Positions 17,499 through 25,363 of a stretch of DNA of 40,864 nt are shown here, piece after piece (positions within the stretch are counted from its first letter, which is position 1; each line of letters starts with the position of its first letter). The notes below the pieces were generated by a model. The model was not told the DNA's origin, ran no database searches, and worked only from the letters and a program-made list of their open reading frames with translations. A program made the translations under genes and the position numbers. Where the stretch lies: assembly GCF_029266915.1 (NCBI RefSeq), contig NZ_JARIEF010000030.1, positions 1-40,864 of the forward strand, read 5' to 3'. This stretch comes from Tissierella sp. (GTDB taxonomy: Bacteria > Bacillota > Clostridia > Tissierellales > Tissierellaceae).

Positions 17499-18176
17499 TT
17501 ATAATAGGGAATCTTCTATGGCCTTTAAATTCAATATTTTAATCATATTTCTATTAAAATCTAAAATCCCAGCCTCTTTCATATTTACTAACTCTCGAGA
17601 TAGTGAAGGTCTTGGGATATTTAATAGTTCGGCCATTTTCTTTCGGCTGTAGGGGAGCTTTATATTTAAAGATTGTTGATTTTTGTACTCGGTAATCAAG
17701 ATATTTGATATCTTTTTTCTTAAGGTATCCAAGCTTAAATCAGTCAATCTATTGTTTAACATTATAATTCTATTTGATAAAACTCCCATAAAGTTATTTA
17801 TAATCATCTCATCTTCAGTCATTAGTGTAACAATGGTTTGTCTTTTTAAATACATTATCTTAGAAGGTTCATCTGCTATAATAGTAGCAGGATAAACATG
17901 TTTTCCTGAGAAAACCAAAGCTTCTCCAAAGACATTGCCGGCTGAGAAATGCTTTATAGTAACGATTTTTCCAGATGGAAAAGGTTTATGGATTTCGATG
18001 TCACCTTCTAATATAATACCAAGGCTGTTGCAGTCATCACCTTCTATAGCTATTATTTCATTTTTTTTATAATCATTAATTGTATAATCAATAAGACTTA
18101 AAATTTCATCTATTCTATCTTCTTTCATACCTTTAAATAAGACGCAGTTTGAAAGGCTCTTAAGATATTTCTGCAA
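17499..18176 (-). CDS. Crp/Fnr-family transcriptional regulator
   Basis: A 225-residue regulator with an N-terminal cyclic-nucleotide-binding-type beta barrel (about 10-120, FGEALVFSG at 83-91) and a C-terminal winged helix (SRKKMAELLNIPRPSLSREL at 177-196). I start at the TTG at 18176 because GAGG lies eight bases upstream; an in-frame ATG at 18230 would add 18 residues without a site. The arginine that binds the cAMP phosphate in Crp is not present after FGE (KHVYPAT instead), and there is no cysteine set for an Fnr iron-sulfur cluster, so the ligand is unknown. It lies just upstream of, and in line with, the ABC exporter leader, and is divergent from the 94-aa gene. Confidence 0.85.
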   Translation of the reverse strand: MQKYLKSLSNCVLFKGMKEDRIDEILSLIDYTINDYKKNEIIAIEGDDCNSLGIILEGDIEIHKPFPSGKIVTIKHFSAGNVFGEALVFSGKHVYPATIIADEPSKIMYLKRQTIVTLMTEDEMIINNFMGVLSNRIIMLNNRLTDLSLDTLRKKISNILITEYKNQQSLNIKLPYSRKKMAELLNIPRPSLSRELVNMKEAGILDFNRNMIKILNLKAIEDSLL

Positions 18177-18233
18177 AACATTCACCTCTTTTTCTTTAAT
18201 ATAACTATATTTTATAACATATATTCGCATACT

Positions 18234-18258
18234 ACAATTTTTTAAAAAATAGAATTGT
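18234..18258. repeat. Imperfect palindrome in the divergent regulator/94-aa gene region
   Basis: ACAATT (18234-18239) and AATTGT (18253-18258) are inverted around a run of T then A. It is a possible operator between divergent genes, but the sequence is very AT-rich and does not match the Crp consensus. Confidence 0.3.
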
Positions 18259-18317
18259 TTTAATTAAAAATATATTGGGTAAATTAAAAATAGACATGAA
18301 AGGGAAGGAGTAATGGG

Positions 18318-18602
18318 ATGAATAAAGTATTACTTATAAATAGGATAAACACCAAAGACTTTCAAGAAGATATGAAAAGGATATTCTTTTTAATTGGAGA
18401 TCTTCAAAAAAATGATACTGAGAACTATCTTATGGATACCCTCAATGAAGTAGATTTTTTAAGAAAAGAAAATATAGTATATAAATATAATGGCGTAGAA
18501 ATATCTATGCAAGAAGAAAACATACCTAAAATAATAAAAAAATTGGTGGAGGCGGATATAGATATATATAGTATATATGAGTTATATGATCCATTGGTAT
18601 AA
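18318..18602 (+). CDS. Uncharacterised 94-residue protein
   Basis: Not recognised. A 94-residue, mixed-charge, apparently cytoplasmic protein without cysteine motifs or membrane segments. The ATG has GAAGGAG seven bases upstream, so it is likely translated. The C-terminal part (EENIPKIIKKLVEADIDIYS) recalls the small domain at the C terminus of ABC-2-type transporter ATPases, where a similar helix-strand unit follows the ATPase; that is a weak resemblance seen by eye only. It is divergent from the Crp/Fnr-type gene and 12 bases upstream of a DUF4230 gene, so these two are probably co-transcribed. Confidence 0.6.
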   Translation: MNKVLLINRINTKDFQEDMKRIFFLIGDLQKNDTENYLMDTLNEVDFLRKENIVYKYNGVEISMQEENIPKIIKKLVEADIDIYSIYELYDPLV

Positions 18603-18614
18603 GGGGAGAAGTAT

Positions 18615-19226
18615 ATGGAAACTATAAAGGATAAAAATATATGGATTAAAATTAAGAAATACTCTGTAATCATACTAATAATTATAATATCCCTAGGGCT
18701 TATATATGCTGGCTTTAAATATAGAAGCGGTCATAATAAAGAAATAATATCAGAAACTATAAAAGAAAAAGTTGAAAATATAGTAGAGCTATCTACAGTG
18801 AAGTACAATTATACAGATGTAGTAAACTTTAATGATAGTTTAAAAATTGGAGAAATGAACTTGCCTTTTACAAAAAAGAGCTTTATAATAAAGTATAGTG
18901 GATATTTAAAAGCAGGAATAAATCTTGAAACACTAGATGTTAAAGTTAGAGATGATAAAACTGTTGAAGTTTCCATGAATAAAGCAGCAGTCTTAGAGAA
19001 TGTAATAAATGAAGAAGATGTAGTTTTCTTTGATGAAAGAGATGGATTTTTTAACAAATTAAACTATAAAGATCTCTATACCTTGTTGGTAGGGCAAAAA
19101 GAAAAAGTTAGAAAAGAAGCTTTGAGTCGTGGACTATTGCTTGAGGCTGAAAACAATGCGGAAGAAATACTCATTTCACTTTTAAGGGAGATGGATTTTA
19201 AAAACGTAATAATTAAATTTAAATAG
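18615..19226 (+). CDS. DUF4230-family membrane-anchored protein
   Basis: A 203-residue protein with one N-terminal membrane segment (about 15-35) and an extracytoplasmic domain that matches DUF4230 as I know it: ELSTVKYNYTDVV, the IIKYSGYLKAGINLETLDVK strand region, VVFFDERDGFFNKL, then a long C-terminal helix (VGQKEKVRKEALSRGLL...). The family has no established function. AGGGGAGAAG precedes the ATG. It probably shares a transcript with the 94-aa gene before it, and ferritin follows with its own promoter. Confidence 0.8.
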   Translation: METIKDKNIWIKIKKYSVIILIIIISLGLIYAGFKYRSGHNKEIISETIKEKVENIVELSTVKYNYTDVVNFNDSLKIGEMNLPFTKKSFIIKYSGYLKAGINLETLDVKVRDDKTVEVSMNKAAVLENVINEEDVVFFDERDGFFNKLNYKDLYTLLVGQKEKVRKEALSRGLLLEAENNAEEILISLLREMDFKNVIIKFK

Positions 19227-19244
19227 TATCCAGGTTATAACCGT

Positions 19245-19273
19245 TTGAAGATGATTTACTTGGGTAATATAAT
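19245..19273 (+). promoter_or_regulatory. Candidate sigma-A promoter for ferritin
   Basis: TTGAAG (19245-19250), exactly 17 bases, then TATAAT (19268-19273). It lies 20 bases after the DUF4230 stop; the short leader carries AGGAGGA for ftn. Confidence 0.65.
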
Positions 19274-19306
19274 TAATTGAATAAGCAAAAAATAGGAGGA
19301 AGAAAA

Positions 19307-19795
19307 ATGACATCTGAAAGACTATTAAAAGAACTGAACGATCAATTTAATTTCGAATTATTATCAGGTTATTACTATATGGCAATGGCTTCATATTGTG
19401 ATTCAGAAAACATGAGTGGATTTGCTCATTTCTTACAGGAACAGGCAAAAGAAGAATATGAACATGCAATGAAATTCTATGAATTCTTAAATGATATAGA
19501 CGGAAGAGTTACAATGCAGGCAATGGTAGAGCCTAAAAATGACTACAGTTCATTTTTGGAAGTATTCCAAGCAGCACTTCATCATGAAGAGCTAGTAACT
19601 TCAAAGATCCACAATTTACTAGATATAGCTAAAGAAGAAAATGACTATCCTACACTACAGTTTCTACAATGGTTCATAGCAGAACAAGTAGAAGAAGAAG
19701 CTAGTATGAAAGATATCATATTCAAATTAGAAGGAATAGATGGTAAGTTCCAAGGATTATATCTATTAGATAAAGAATTAGCTAGAAGAGAGTAA
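19307..19795 (+). CDS. ftnA: Bacterial non-heme ferritin
   Basis: A 162-residue four-helix ferritin that stores iron as ferric mineral. Ferroxidase ligands fit: E17 in FNFELLSGYYY, E50 and H53 in EEYEHAMKF, and the later E94 and E/Q region in AALHHEELVTSKI and FIAEQVEEEASM. I start at the ATG at 19307 with AGGAGGA six bases upstream; an in-frame TTG at 19277 would start upstream of this site. It is monocistronic, with its own promoter and terminator. Length and motifs separate it from Dps and bacterioferritin. Confidence 0.92.
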   Translation: MTSERLLKELNDQFNFELLSGYYYMAMASYCDSENMSGFAHFLQEQAKEEYEHAMKFYEFLNDIDGRVTMQAMVEPKNDYSSFLEVFQAALHHEELVTSKIHNLLDIAKEENDYPTLQFLQWFIAEQVEEEASMKDIIFKLEGIDGKFQGLYLLDKELARRE

Positions 19796-19831
19796 TTTAA
19801 ATAAAAGACAATAATTAAATAAGTTAGAGAG

Positions 19832-19867
19832 AAAAAATGCTGAAGACTATTCTCCAGCATTTTTTCT
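19832..19867 (+). terminator. Rho-independent terminator after ferritin
   Basis: AAAAAATGCTG (19832-19842) pairs with CAGCATTTTTT (19855-19865), loop of 12 bases, with the T-run in the right arm. Confidence 0.8.
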
Positions 19868-19902
19868 TATAAGTAGCAATATTTGACTGAGGAGGAATTT
19901 TT

Positions 19903-20454
19903 TTGAAAGAATTAATGACTATGTTTATGATATTTTTTCGAATGGGAGCTTTTACCTTTGGAGGCGGATATGCCATGCTGCCTATTATCCAAGAAGAAAT
20001 AGTTCATAAAAGAAAATGGGCAACAGATGAAGAAATATTAGATTACTATGCTATAGCCCAGTGTACTCCTGGAATTATAGCTATAAATACAGCTACCTTC
20101 ATAGGATATAAGAAGAAAGGTATAATAGGGGCGGTGTTCTCAACAATGGGACTTGTATCTCCGTCTTTAATCATTATAACTATAATATCTAAATTTTTTA
20201 AAGAATTCCAAAACTATGAACTAGTCCAGCATGCTTTCAACGGTATCCAGGTAGTTGTAGTAGCTCTTATTACAATAACTGTAGCAAATATGTTTAAACA
20301 ATCAGTTAAGGATAATTATGGGAAGATACTTTTTTTAATGTCATTTATAATAATTGGATTTTTAAAACTCTCACCCATTATAGTGGTAATTGGCTCAAGC
20401 ATGGCAGGAATATTGAGATTTAGAAATAAAGAGTTCAAGGAGAGGGATAAATGA
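19903..20454 (+). CDS. Short-chain chromate-type transporter, first half
   Basis: A 183-residue membrane protein with one CHR domain: FRMGAFTFGGGYAMLPIIQ at the N terminus and PGIIAINTATFIGYKKKG, the typical family signatures. In Bacillota chromate transporters of this kind are encoded as two adjacent half-size genes (for example ywrB/ywrA of Bacillus subtilis) that form a heterodimer. Chromate export by proton antiport is known for some members; the natural substrate is often unclear. It starts at a TTG, six bases after AGGAGGA, and overlaps the next gene by four bases. Confidence 0.88.
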   Translation: MKELMTMFMIFFRMGAFTFGGGYAMLPIIQEEIVHKRKWATDEEILDYYAIAQCTPGIIAINTATFIGYKKKGIIGAVFSTMGLVSPSLIIITIISKFFKEFQNYELVQHAFNGIQVVVVALITITVANMFKQSVKDNYGKILFLMSFIIIGFLKLSPIIVVIGSSMAGILRFRNKEFKERDK

Positions 20455-21014
20455 TCTATATAAAATTATTTCTGGAATTTTTTAAAATAGGACTTTTTTC
20501 AGTTGGAGGCGGCCTTGCAACACTTCCTTTTTTGCAGGAGCTAGTTTCAAAATACGGATGGATTACCTCAGAAGAACTTGTAAATATGATAGCTATTTCA
20601 GAATCAACCCCAGGACCCATAGGTATAAATGCAGCTACTTTTGTCGGCAATAACACAGCTGGTGTCATAGGAGGTTTAATAGCAACTTTAGGACTGATGA
20701 TGCCATCTATAATTATAATAATAATCATAGCTCATTATTTTGCAAAGTTTAGTGAGAAACATATTGTAAAATCAGCATTTTATGGAATAAGACCAGCAGT
20801 AGCAGGGCTTATAGGAGCTGCCGGATTTGAAATCGCTAAAATCACCTTGTTTAATTTCGAAAAATATTTAATTAACAAAAATCTATTGGATTTTTTTGAT
20901 ATTAAAGGTATAATGTTATTTGTAGTAATGTTATTTTTAATAAAAAAATACAATAAACATCCCATATTTTATATTATAGGGGCAGCAGTATTGGGCATTG
21001 TATTTAGATTTTAA
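20451..21014 (+). CDS. Short-chain chromate-type transporter, second half
   Basis: A 187-residue membrane protein paralogous to its neighbour: FKIGLFSVGGGLATLPFLQ and STPGPIGINAATFVGNNTAG are the same two CHR signatures. It begins with an ATGA overlap, so the two halves are translated together. The C terminus is hydrophobic and the last segment ends a few residues before the stop. Substrate as for the first half: chromate or a related oxyanion, not proven. Confidence 0.88.
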   Translation: MIYIKLFLEFFKIGLFSVGGGLATLPFLQELVSKYGWITSEELVNMIAISESTPGPIGINAATFVGNNTAGVIGGLIATLGLMMPSIIIIIIIAHYFAKFSEKHIVKSAFYGIRPAVAGLIGAAGFEIAKITLFNFEKYLINKNLLDFFDIKGIMLFVVMLFLIKKYNKHPIFYIIGAAVLGIVFRF

Positions 21015-21038
21015 GATAATATTATTATAAAAAACTAT

Positions 21039-21084
21039 ATGTAAGTATGTTAAAGATATAACTTACATTATAAAAACATTATAA
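21039..21084 (+). promoter_or_regulatory. Repeats in the rubrerythrin upstream region
   Basis: ATGTAAGT (21039-21046) and ACTTACAT (21061-21068) form an inverted repeat with a 14-base loop and no T-tail. ACATTATAA occurs twice, at 21065-21073 and 21076-21084, 11 bases apart, about one helical turn. This could be a regulator site for rbr, but it does not match the PerR box. Confidence 0.4.
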
Positions 21085-21098
21085 GGGGGAAAAGATTA

Positions 21099-21644
21099 AT
21101 GAACGATATGACACAAGCAAATTTAAGATCTGCTTTTGGCGGAGAGAGCATGGCACACATGAGATACAGAATATGGGGAGAAAAAGCTCAAAAAGAAAAT
21201 TTTCCAACAGTATCTAGACTATTTATGTGTACTTCAGATGCAGAACAAGTTCACGCTACACTTCACTTTACCGCTCTAAAAGACGTAGGTGGAGACTATC
21301 CTGTAACTTCAATGGCAGGTTTTGGTTTAACTAATACTTCTGAAAATCTTCAAGGGGCTATTGATGGAGAATTATTTGAAGTTAACCAAATGTACCCAGC
21401 TTATATAGCAGTTGCAGAAATGCAGGAAGAAAAATCAGCTATAAGAGCAATGAGATATGCAATAGAAGCAGAGAAAGTTCATGCTGAATTATTTACACTA
21501 GCTAAAGAAGCAGTAGATAATGGAAAAGACTTAGAAGCAAAAGTAATGCACCTATGTCCAGTATGCGGATACATAACATTAACAGGCGAAGAAGAAATAT
21601 GTCCGCTTTGTAGCGCTAAAAAAGAACTATTTATAGAATACTAA
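21099..21644 (+). CDS. rbr: Rubrerythrin
   Basis: A 181-residue rubrerythrin, a non-heme iron peroxidase that protects anaerobes from peroxide. The diiron domain supplies the ligands in FGGESMAHMRY, DAEQVH, AEMQEEKSA and EAEKVHAELF. The C-terminal rubredoxin-like domain has both metal pairs, CPVCGY and CPLCS. A strong ribosome-binding site AAGGGGG precedes it. It stands alone, with repeats upstream and a strong terminator after it; together with ferritin it suggests iron and peroxide management. Confidence 0.95.
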   Translation: MNDMTQANLRSAFGGESMAHMRYRIWGEKAQKENFPTVSRLFMCTSDAEQVHATLHFTALKDVGGDYPVTSMAGFGLTNTSENLQGAIDGELFEVNQMYPAYIAVAEMQEEKSAIRAMRYAIEAEKVHAELFTLAKEAVDNGKDLEAKVMHLCPVCGYITLTGEEEICPLCSAKKELFIEY

Positions 21645-21674
21645 AAAAAGACGCATATATGCGTCTTTTTTTTT
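21643..21674 (+). terminator. Rho-independent terminator after rubrerythrin
   Basis: A 30-base perfect palindrome (21643-21672, core AGACGCAT / ATGCGTCT) with A-run and T-run arms, continuing in Ts. Able to work in both directions. Confidence 0.9.
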
Positions 21675-21810
21675 ATGAAAACAATTTCCCAAGGCTCAAA
21701 CTTAAAAAACAATAAAATTAATCATAAATATGTAGAATATATTAATATAAGGGTATATATGTGGTAATTATAAAAATCTATTTAGAAACTAAATATAGGG
21801 GGTAGCAAAT

Positions 21811-22068
21811 ATGTATAAAGAAGAAGTGGTATTAGAGAGCGAAACAGGACTACATGCAAGACCGGCATCATTATTTGTAAAGGAAGCTGCAAAGTATACT
21901 AGTGATATAAACTTGATCAGAAAAGAACAAAAGTATAATGCTAAGAGTATTATGGGACTTTTAAGCATGGGAGCGGCGCAAGGGGATACATTAGTAATAG
22001 AAGCAGAAGGCGAAGATGAAGAAGCGGCAGTTAAGGCCTTAGTAGAAATAGTTAAAAATATGAAATAA
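21811..22068 (+). CDS. ptsH: Phosphocarrier protein HPr
   Basis: An 85-residue HPr, the small phosphocarrier of the PEP:sugar phosphotransferase system. The Enzyme I phosphorylation site is H15 in GLHARPA. S46 in NAKSIMG is the regulatory site for HPr kinase, used in catabolite repression of Bacillota. AGGGGG precedes the ATG. It is followed 13 bases later by ptsI, the usual pairing. No sugar-specific enzyme II is in the window. Confidence 0.96.
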   Translation: MYKEEVVLESETGLHARPASLFVKEAAKYTSDINLIRKEQKYNAKSIMGLLSMGAAQGDTLVIEAEGEDEEAAVKALVEIVKNMK

Positions 22069-22081
22069 TAGGAGTGTTAGT

Positions 22082-23794
22082 ATGAAGGGACTAGGTACTT
22101 CTCCTGGAATTGGTATAGGGAGGATTTTTTTATATAAAGAAACAAAGTTTGAAATAGAAAAGATCAAGATAGATAATCCTCAATCAGAACTGGCAAGATT
22201 CCATAGTTCCATGGAGATAGCTAAAGAGCAAATTGATAGGTTATATGAAAGAACATTAAAAAATGTCGGTGAAAAAGAAGCTGAAATTTTCTCCGCCCAT
22301 AAAATGATGCTTGAAGACCCTGAATTTATAAAGGGTGTTGAAGAGATAATAACAAATCAAACGGCTAATGCAGAGTTTGCAGTTAAGGAAACGGCATATA
22401 GCTTTATTTCATTATTTGAAAATATTGAAGATGAATATTTAAAAGCCAGAGCAGCAGATTTAAAAGACGTATCCAACAGAGTTCTAAGAATTCTCTTGGA
22501 TAAGGAAAGCATAGACTTGATGAGTATAGATGAAAAATCTATAATAGTTGCAGAAGACCTAACGCCCTCTGACACAGCCGCTATGAATAAAGAAATGGTA
22601 GTGGGCATGGTTACAGAACTTGGCGGAAGAACCTCTCACACATCTATCATAGCTAGAACTTTAGAAATAGCATCTGTAGCAGGTATTAAAGGAATAACTG
22701 AAAAGGTAAATCATGGAGATATGATGATTATAAATGGAGAAAGCGGAGAAGTTATAATTAATCCAACTGCAGATGAAATAAAAAGATACAATGATATATA
22801 TAAAGAAGAACAAAGATTAAAAGAAAATCTTAAAGATATGTTAGGAAAAGAAACTATCTCAAAAGATGGTCACAAGGTAGAATTAGCAGGGAATATAGGG
22901 ACGCCATCAGATATCGATAAGGTTTTAGAAAAAGATGGAGAAGGTGTAGGACTCTTCCGAAGTGAATTCTTATATATGGACAGTGAAACTCTTCCTACAG
23001 AAGATGAACAATTTGAATCCTATAAAGAAGTAGCTGTGAAGCTTGGAGAAAAGCCTTTAGTTATAAGAACTCTCGATGTAGGAGGAGACAAGGAAATACC
23101 TTATCTCAACCTTCCAAAAGAGATGAATCCTTTCCTTGGCTACAGAGCTATAAGAGTAGGTCTTGACAGACCTGAAATTCTCATAACACAGCTTAGAGCA
23201 ATCTATAGAGCGAGTCACTATGGAAATATAAAAATAATGTTCCCTATGATTTCAAGCATAGAAGAACTTAGGGAAGCCAAGAAAATTGCAAAAGATGTAA
23301 GAGCGAGTTTAAAATCTGAAAACATACCATTTTCTGAAGATGTTGAAATAGGTATAATGGTTGAAATACCGGCAGTAGCGGTTCACGCTAAGGCTTTTGC
23401 TAAAGAAGCAGATTTCTTTAGTATAGGCACCAATGACCTTATCCAGTATACAACAGCAGTAGACAGAGGAAACCAAAACATCTCAAAACTTTACAATCAA
23501 TACCATCCTGCAGTTTTAAGACTTATAAAGATGACTATAGACGGAGGTCATGAAGAAGGTATATGGGTTGGTATGTGCGGTGAGGTAGCAGGAGATAAAA
23601 AGCTAGTACCAATACTCCTTGCGATGGGACTTGATGAATTTAGTATGAGTTCTGGATCGATTCTAGGAGCCAGATACCAGATAAGAAATACCAGTAAGCA
23701 AGAAATAGAGCCTCACATAGAGACTATATTAAACCTTTCAACTGCAGAGGACGTTGAAAGATATATTGATGAAAATATATTAAATAGATCTTAA
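22082..23794 (+). CDS. ptsI: PTS Enzyme I (phosphoenolpyruvate-protein phosphotransferase)
   Basis: A 570-residue Enzyme I that autophosphorylates from PEP and passes the phosphate to HPr. The active histidine is H186 in GGRTSHTSIIAR; the PEP-binding barrel has RTLDVGGDKEIPY, IGTNDLIQYTTAVDRGN and GMCGEVAGD with the catalytic cysteine. The N-terminal KGLGTSPGIGIG start is typical. It is co-transcribed with ptsH and ends at a complex hairpin terminator. Confidence 0.97.
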   Translation: MKGLGTSPGIGIGRIFLYKETKFEIEKIKIDNPQSELARFHSSMEIAKEQIDRLYERTLKNVGEKEAEIFSAHKMMLEDPEFIKGVEEIITNQTANAEFAVKETAYSFISLFENIEDEYLKARAADLKDVSNRVLRILLDKESIDLMSIDEKSIIVAEDLTPSDTAAMNKEMVVGMVTELGGRTSHTSIIARTLEIASVAGIKGITEKVNHGDMMIINGESGEVIINPTADEIKRYNDIYKEEQRLKENLKDMLGKETISKDGHKVELAGNIGTPSDIDKVLEKDGEGVGLFRSEFLYMDSETLPTEDEQFESYKEVAVKLGEKPLVIRTLDVGGDKEIPYLNLPKEMNPFLGYRAIRVGLDRPEILITQLRAIYRASHYGNIKIMFPMISSIEELREAKKIAKDVRASLKSENIPFSEDVEIGIMVEIPAVAVHAKAFAKEADFFSIGTNDLIQYTTAVDRGNQNISKLYNQYHPAVLRLIKMTIDGGHEEGIWVGMCGEVAGDKKLVPILLAMGLDEFSMSSGSILGARYQIRNTSKQEIEPHIETILNLSTAEDVERYIDENILNRS

Positions 23795-23797
23795 GCC

Positions 23798-23858
23798 AAA
23801 TATATGCTCTCCTTCTAAAGAAGCCTTAGAACTTCTTGGACAAGGAGAGTATATTTTT
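23798..23858 (+). terminator. Terminator with nested hairpin after ptsI
   Basis: Outer stem CTCTCCTT with AAGGAGAG (extended by AT pairs), inner stem AGAAG with CTTCT, then ATATTTTT. It is larger than a usual terminator but ends in a T-run. Confidence 0.65.
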
Positions 23859-23869
23859 ATGGAATTTTA

Positions 23870-23898
23870 TTGAATCTTATGGGGATAAAGGGTAGAAT
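23870..23898 (+). promoter_or_regulatory. Candidate sigma-A promoter for the CapA-family gene
   Basis: TTGAAT (23870-23875), 17 bases, then TAGAAT (23893-23898), directly after the ptsI terminator. Confidence 0.5.
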
Positions 23899-23959
23899 GA
23901 AAATAGGTATATTTACATAATAAAGACAAACAATAGGGAATCGATAGAGGAGAATTTGT

Positions 23960-25264
23960 ATGAGCCGAGAAAATAGAAAAAAGCAAAGACGCAGAAAGAA
24001 AGTTATAATGAGAAGAAGAATCCTTCTACTTATTTTTCTACTGGTTTTAATTCCACTGATTTATAAAGGAACAAGCTTATTAGTAAGGGGAAGTAAATCT
24101 TTATATAGTAGCATAAGCGATAGAAGAGAGGATAAGGAATCTGAGAAAAAACCCGGAAAAGAAACTATTCCAATTAAAGATAAAGATAAGGAGCAAGCTG
24201 AGGATAAAGAAAAAGAAAAACCAGCAGAAGCTGAAAAAGCAAATGCAAAAATCCTATCAGTTGGAGATGTGATGTTTCATATGCCGCAGGTAAAATCAGC
24301 CTATATAGGAGATGGGAACTATGATTTTGCGGACAGTTTTAAATATGTGAAAAACCATATAGAAGCAGCAGATGTTTCTATAGCAAACTTTGAGAGCGTA
24401 ACAGCTGGTAACGATAAAAGATTTTCGGGCTTTCCCCAGTTTAATAGTCCTAAAGAGACTCTACTGGGATTAAAAGAAAGCGGGTTTGATATAGTTTCAA
24501 CTGCAAATAATCATTCGCTTGATCAAGGCAAGGAAGGGATTTTAAAAACCTTAGAATATGCTAAAAGCTACGGACTAAAAACTATAGGTACTTATAAAGA
24601 AAAACAAACAGAATATTTAATAGAAGAGAAAAATGGTATAAAACTAGGTTTTCTAGCCTATACCTATGGTGTCAATGGTTTAGAATTCTACCTAAGTCCA
24701 GAGGAACTATCCACCATGGTAAACATAATAGACGAAACAAAGATAAAAAGAGATATAGAAGCCTTAAAAAAGCAGGCTGATATAGTTGTAGTATCAGTTC
24801 ACTGGGGTACTGAATACCAAAGAGAAACAGGGCAACAGCAGATTGATCTAGGACATAAGATGGTAGATTGGGGAGCGAATGTTATACTTGGAAGCCATCC
24901 TCATGTGCTTCAAAAGTCAGAGATTATAAAAAAAGATGGAATGGATAACTTTATTATATATTCCATGGGAAACTTTTTCTCTAATCAAAGACAAGAGACC
25001 ATGGGTAACTCTTTTACAGAAGATGGAGTAATGGTTGAAATAGACATAGAAAAAGATATTGCAAATGATAAAACCTGGGTGAAATCAGTTAATTTCCTGC
25101 CAACTTGGATAGATAAGTACAATGAAGATGGACGAGATATTTATAGAATACTCTCAACTAGAGATGTATTGGAGGGAAAGCTTGATATTCAACTATCAGA
25201 TAAAATCAAAGCCAGAATAGAAAAATCACAAAGAGACAGCTTGGAAATACTAAATTATCAATAA
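23960..25264 (+). CDS. CapA/PgsA-family membrane-anchored metallophosphatase-like protein
   Basis: A 434-residue protein: a very basic N terminus, a membrane segment (about 19-36), a lysine/glutamate-rich linker (about 55-95) and an extracytoplasmic CapA domain. The domain has the family's metallophosphatase-like motifs: SVGDVMFH, IANFESVT, TANNHSLDQG, VSVHWGTEYQ, GSHPHVLQ and YSMGNFFSN. CapA/PgsA takes part in poly-gamma-glutamate production in bacilli, but the synthetase genes capB and capC are not here, so that product is not implied. Probably a cell-envelope function. Single gene with its own promoter. Confidence 0.85.
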   Translation: MSRENRKKQRRRKKVIMRRRILLLIFLLVLIPLIYKGTSLLVRGSKSLYSSISDRREDKESEKKPGKETIPIKDKDKEQAEDKEKEKPAEAEKANAKILSVGDVMFHMPQVKSAYIGDGNYDFADSFKYVKNHIEAADVSIANFESVTAGNDKRFSGFPQFNSPKETLLGLKESGFDIVSTANNHSLDQGKEGILKTLEYAKSYGLKTIGTYKEKQTEYLIEEKNGIKLGFLAYTYGVNGLEFYLSPEELSTMVNIIDETKIKRDIEALKKQADIVVVSVHWGTEYQRETGQQQIDLGHKMVDWGANVILGSHPHVLQKSEIIKKDGMDNFIIYSMGNFFSNQRQETMGNSFTEDGVMVEIDIEKDIANDKTWVKSVNFLPTWIDKYNEDGRDIYRILSTRDVLEGKLDIQLSDKIKARIEKSQRDSLEILNYQ

Positions 25265-25267
25265 ATA

Positions 25268-25307
25268 ACAAATAAAACAATATTTAAGCTAATATTGTTT
25301 TATTTGT
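25268..25307 (+). terminator. Hairpin between capA-type gene and cdaA
   Basis: A 17-base perfect stem (25268-25284 with 25291-25307, ACAAATAAAACAATATT) with a 6-base loop. It is AT-rich and the T-run is inside the right arm, so it is a likely but not textbook terminator. Confidence 0.65.
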
Positions 25308-25363
25308 ATCAATTTTCATATATAATAGATATAGTATTAAAAATATTTTAAAGGCGTGATGCT

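Noticed and set aside
20451-21014. A single chromate transporter broken by a frameshift
   Set aside because: The two halves overlap by ATGA, each has its own CHR motifs and full half-length; paired short genes are normal in this family.
21011-21030. PerR box before rubrerythrin
   Set aside because: ATAATATTAT is palindromic, but it does not match the PerR consensus at enough positions.
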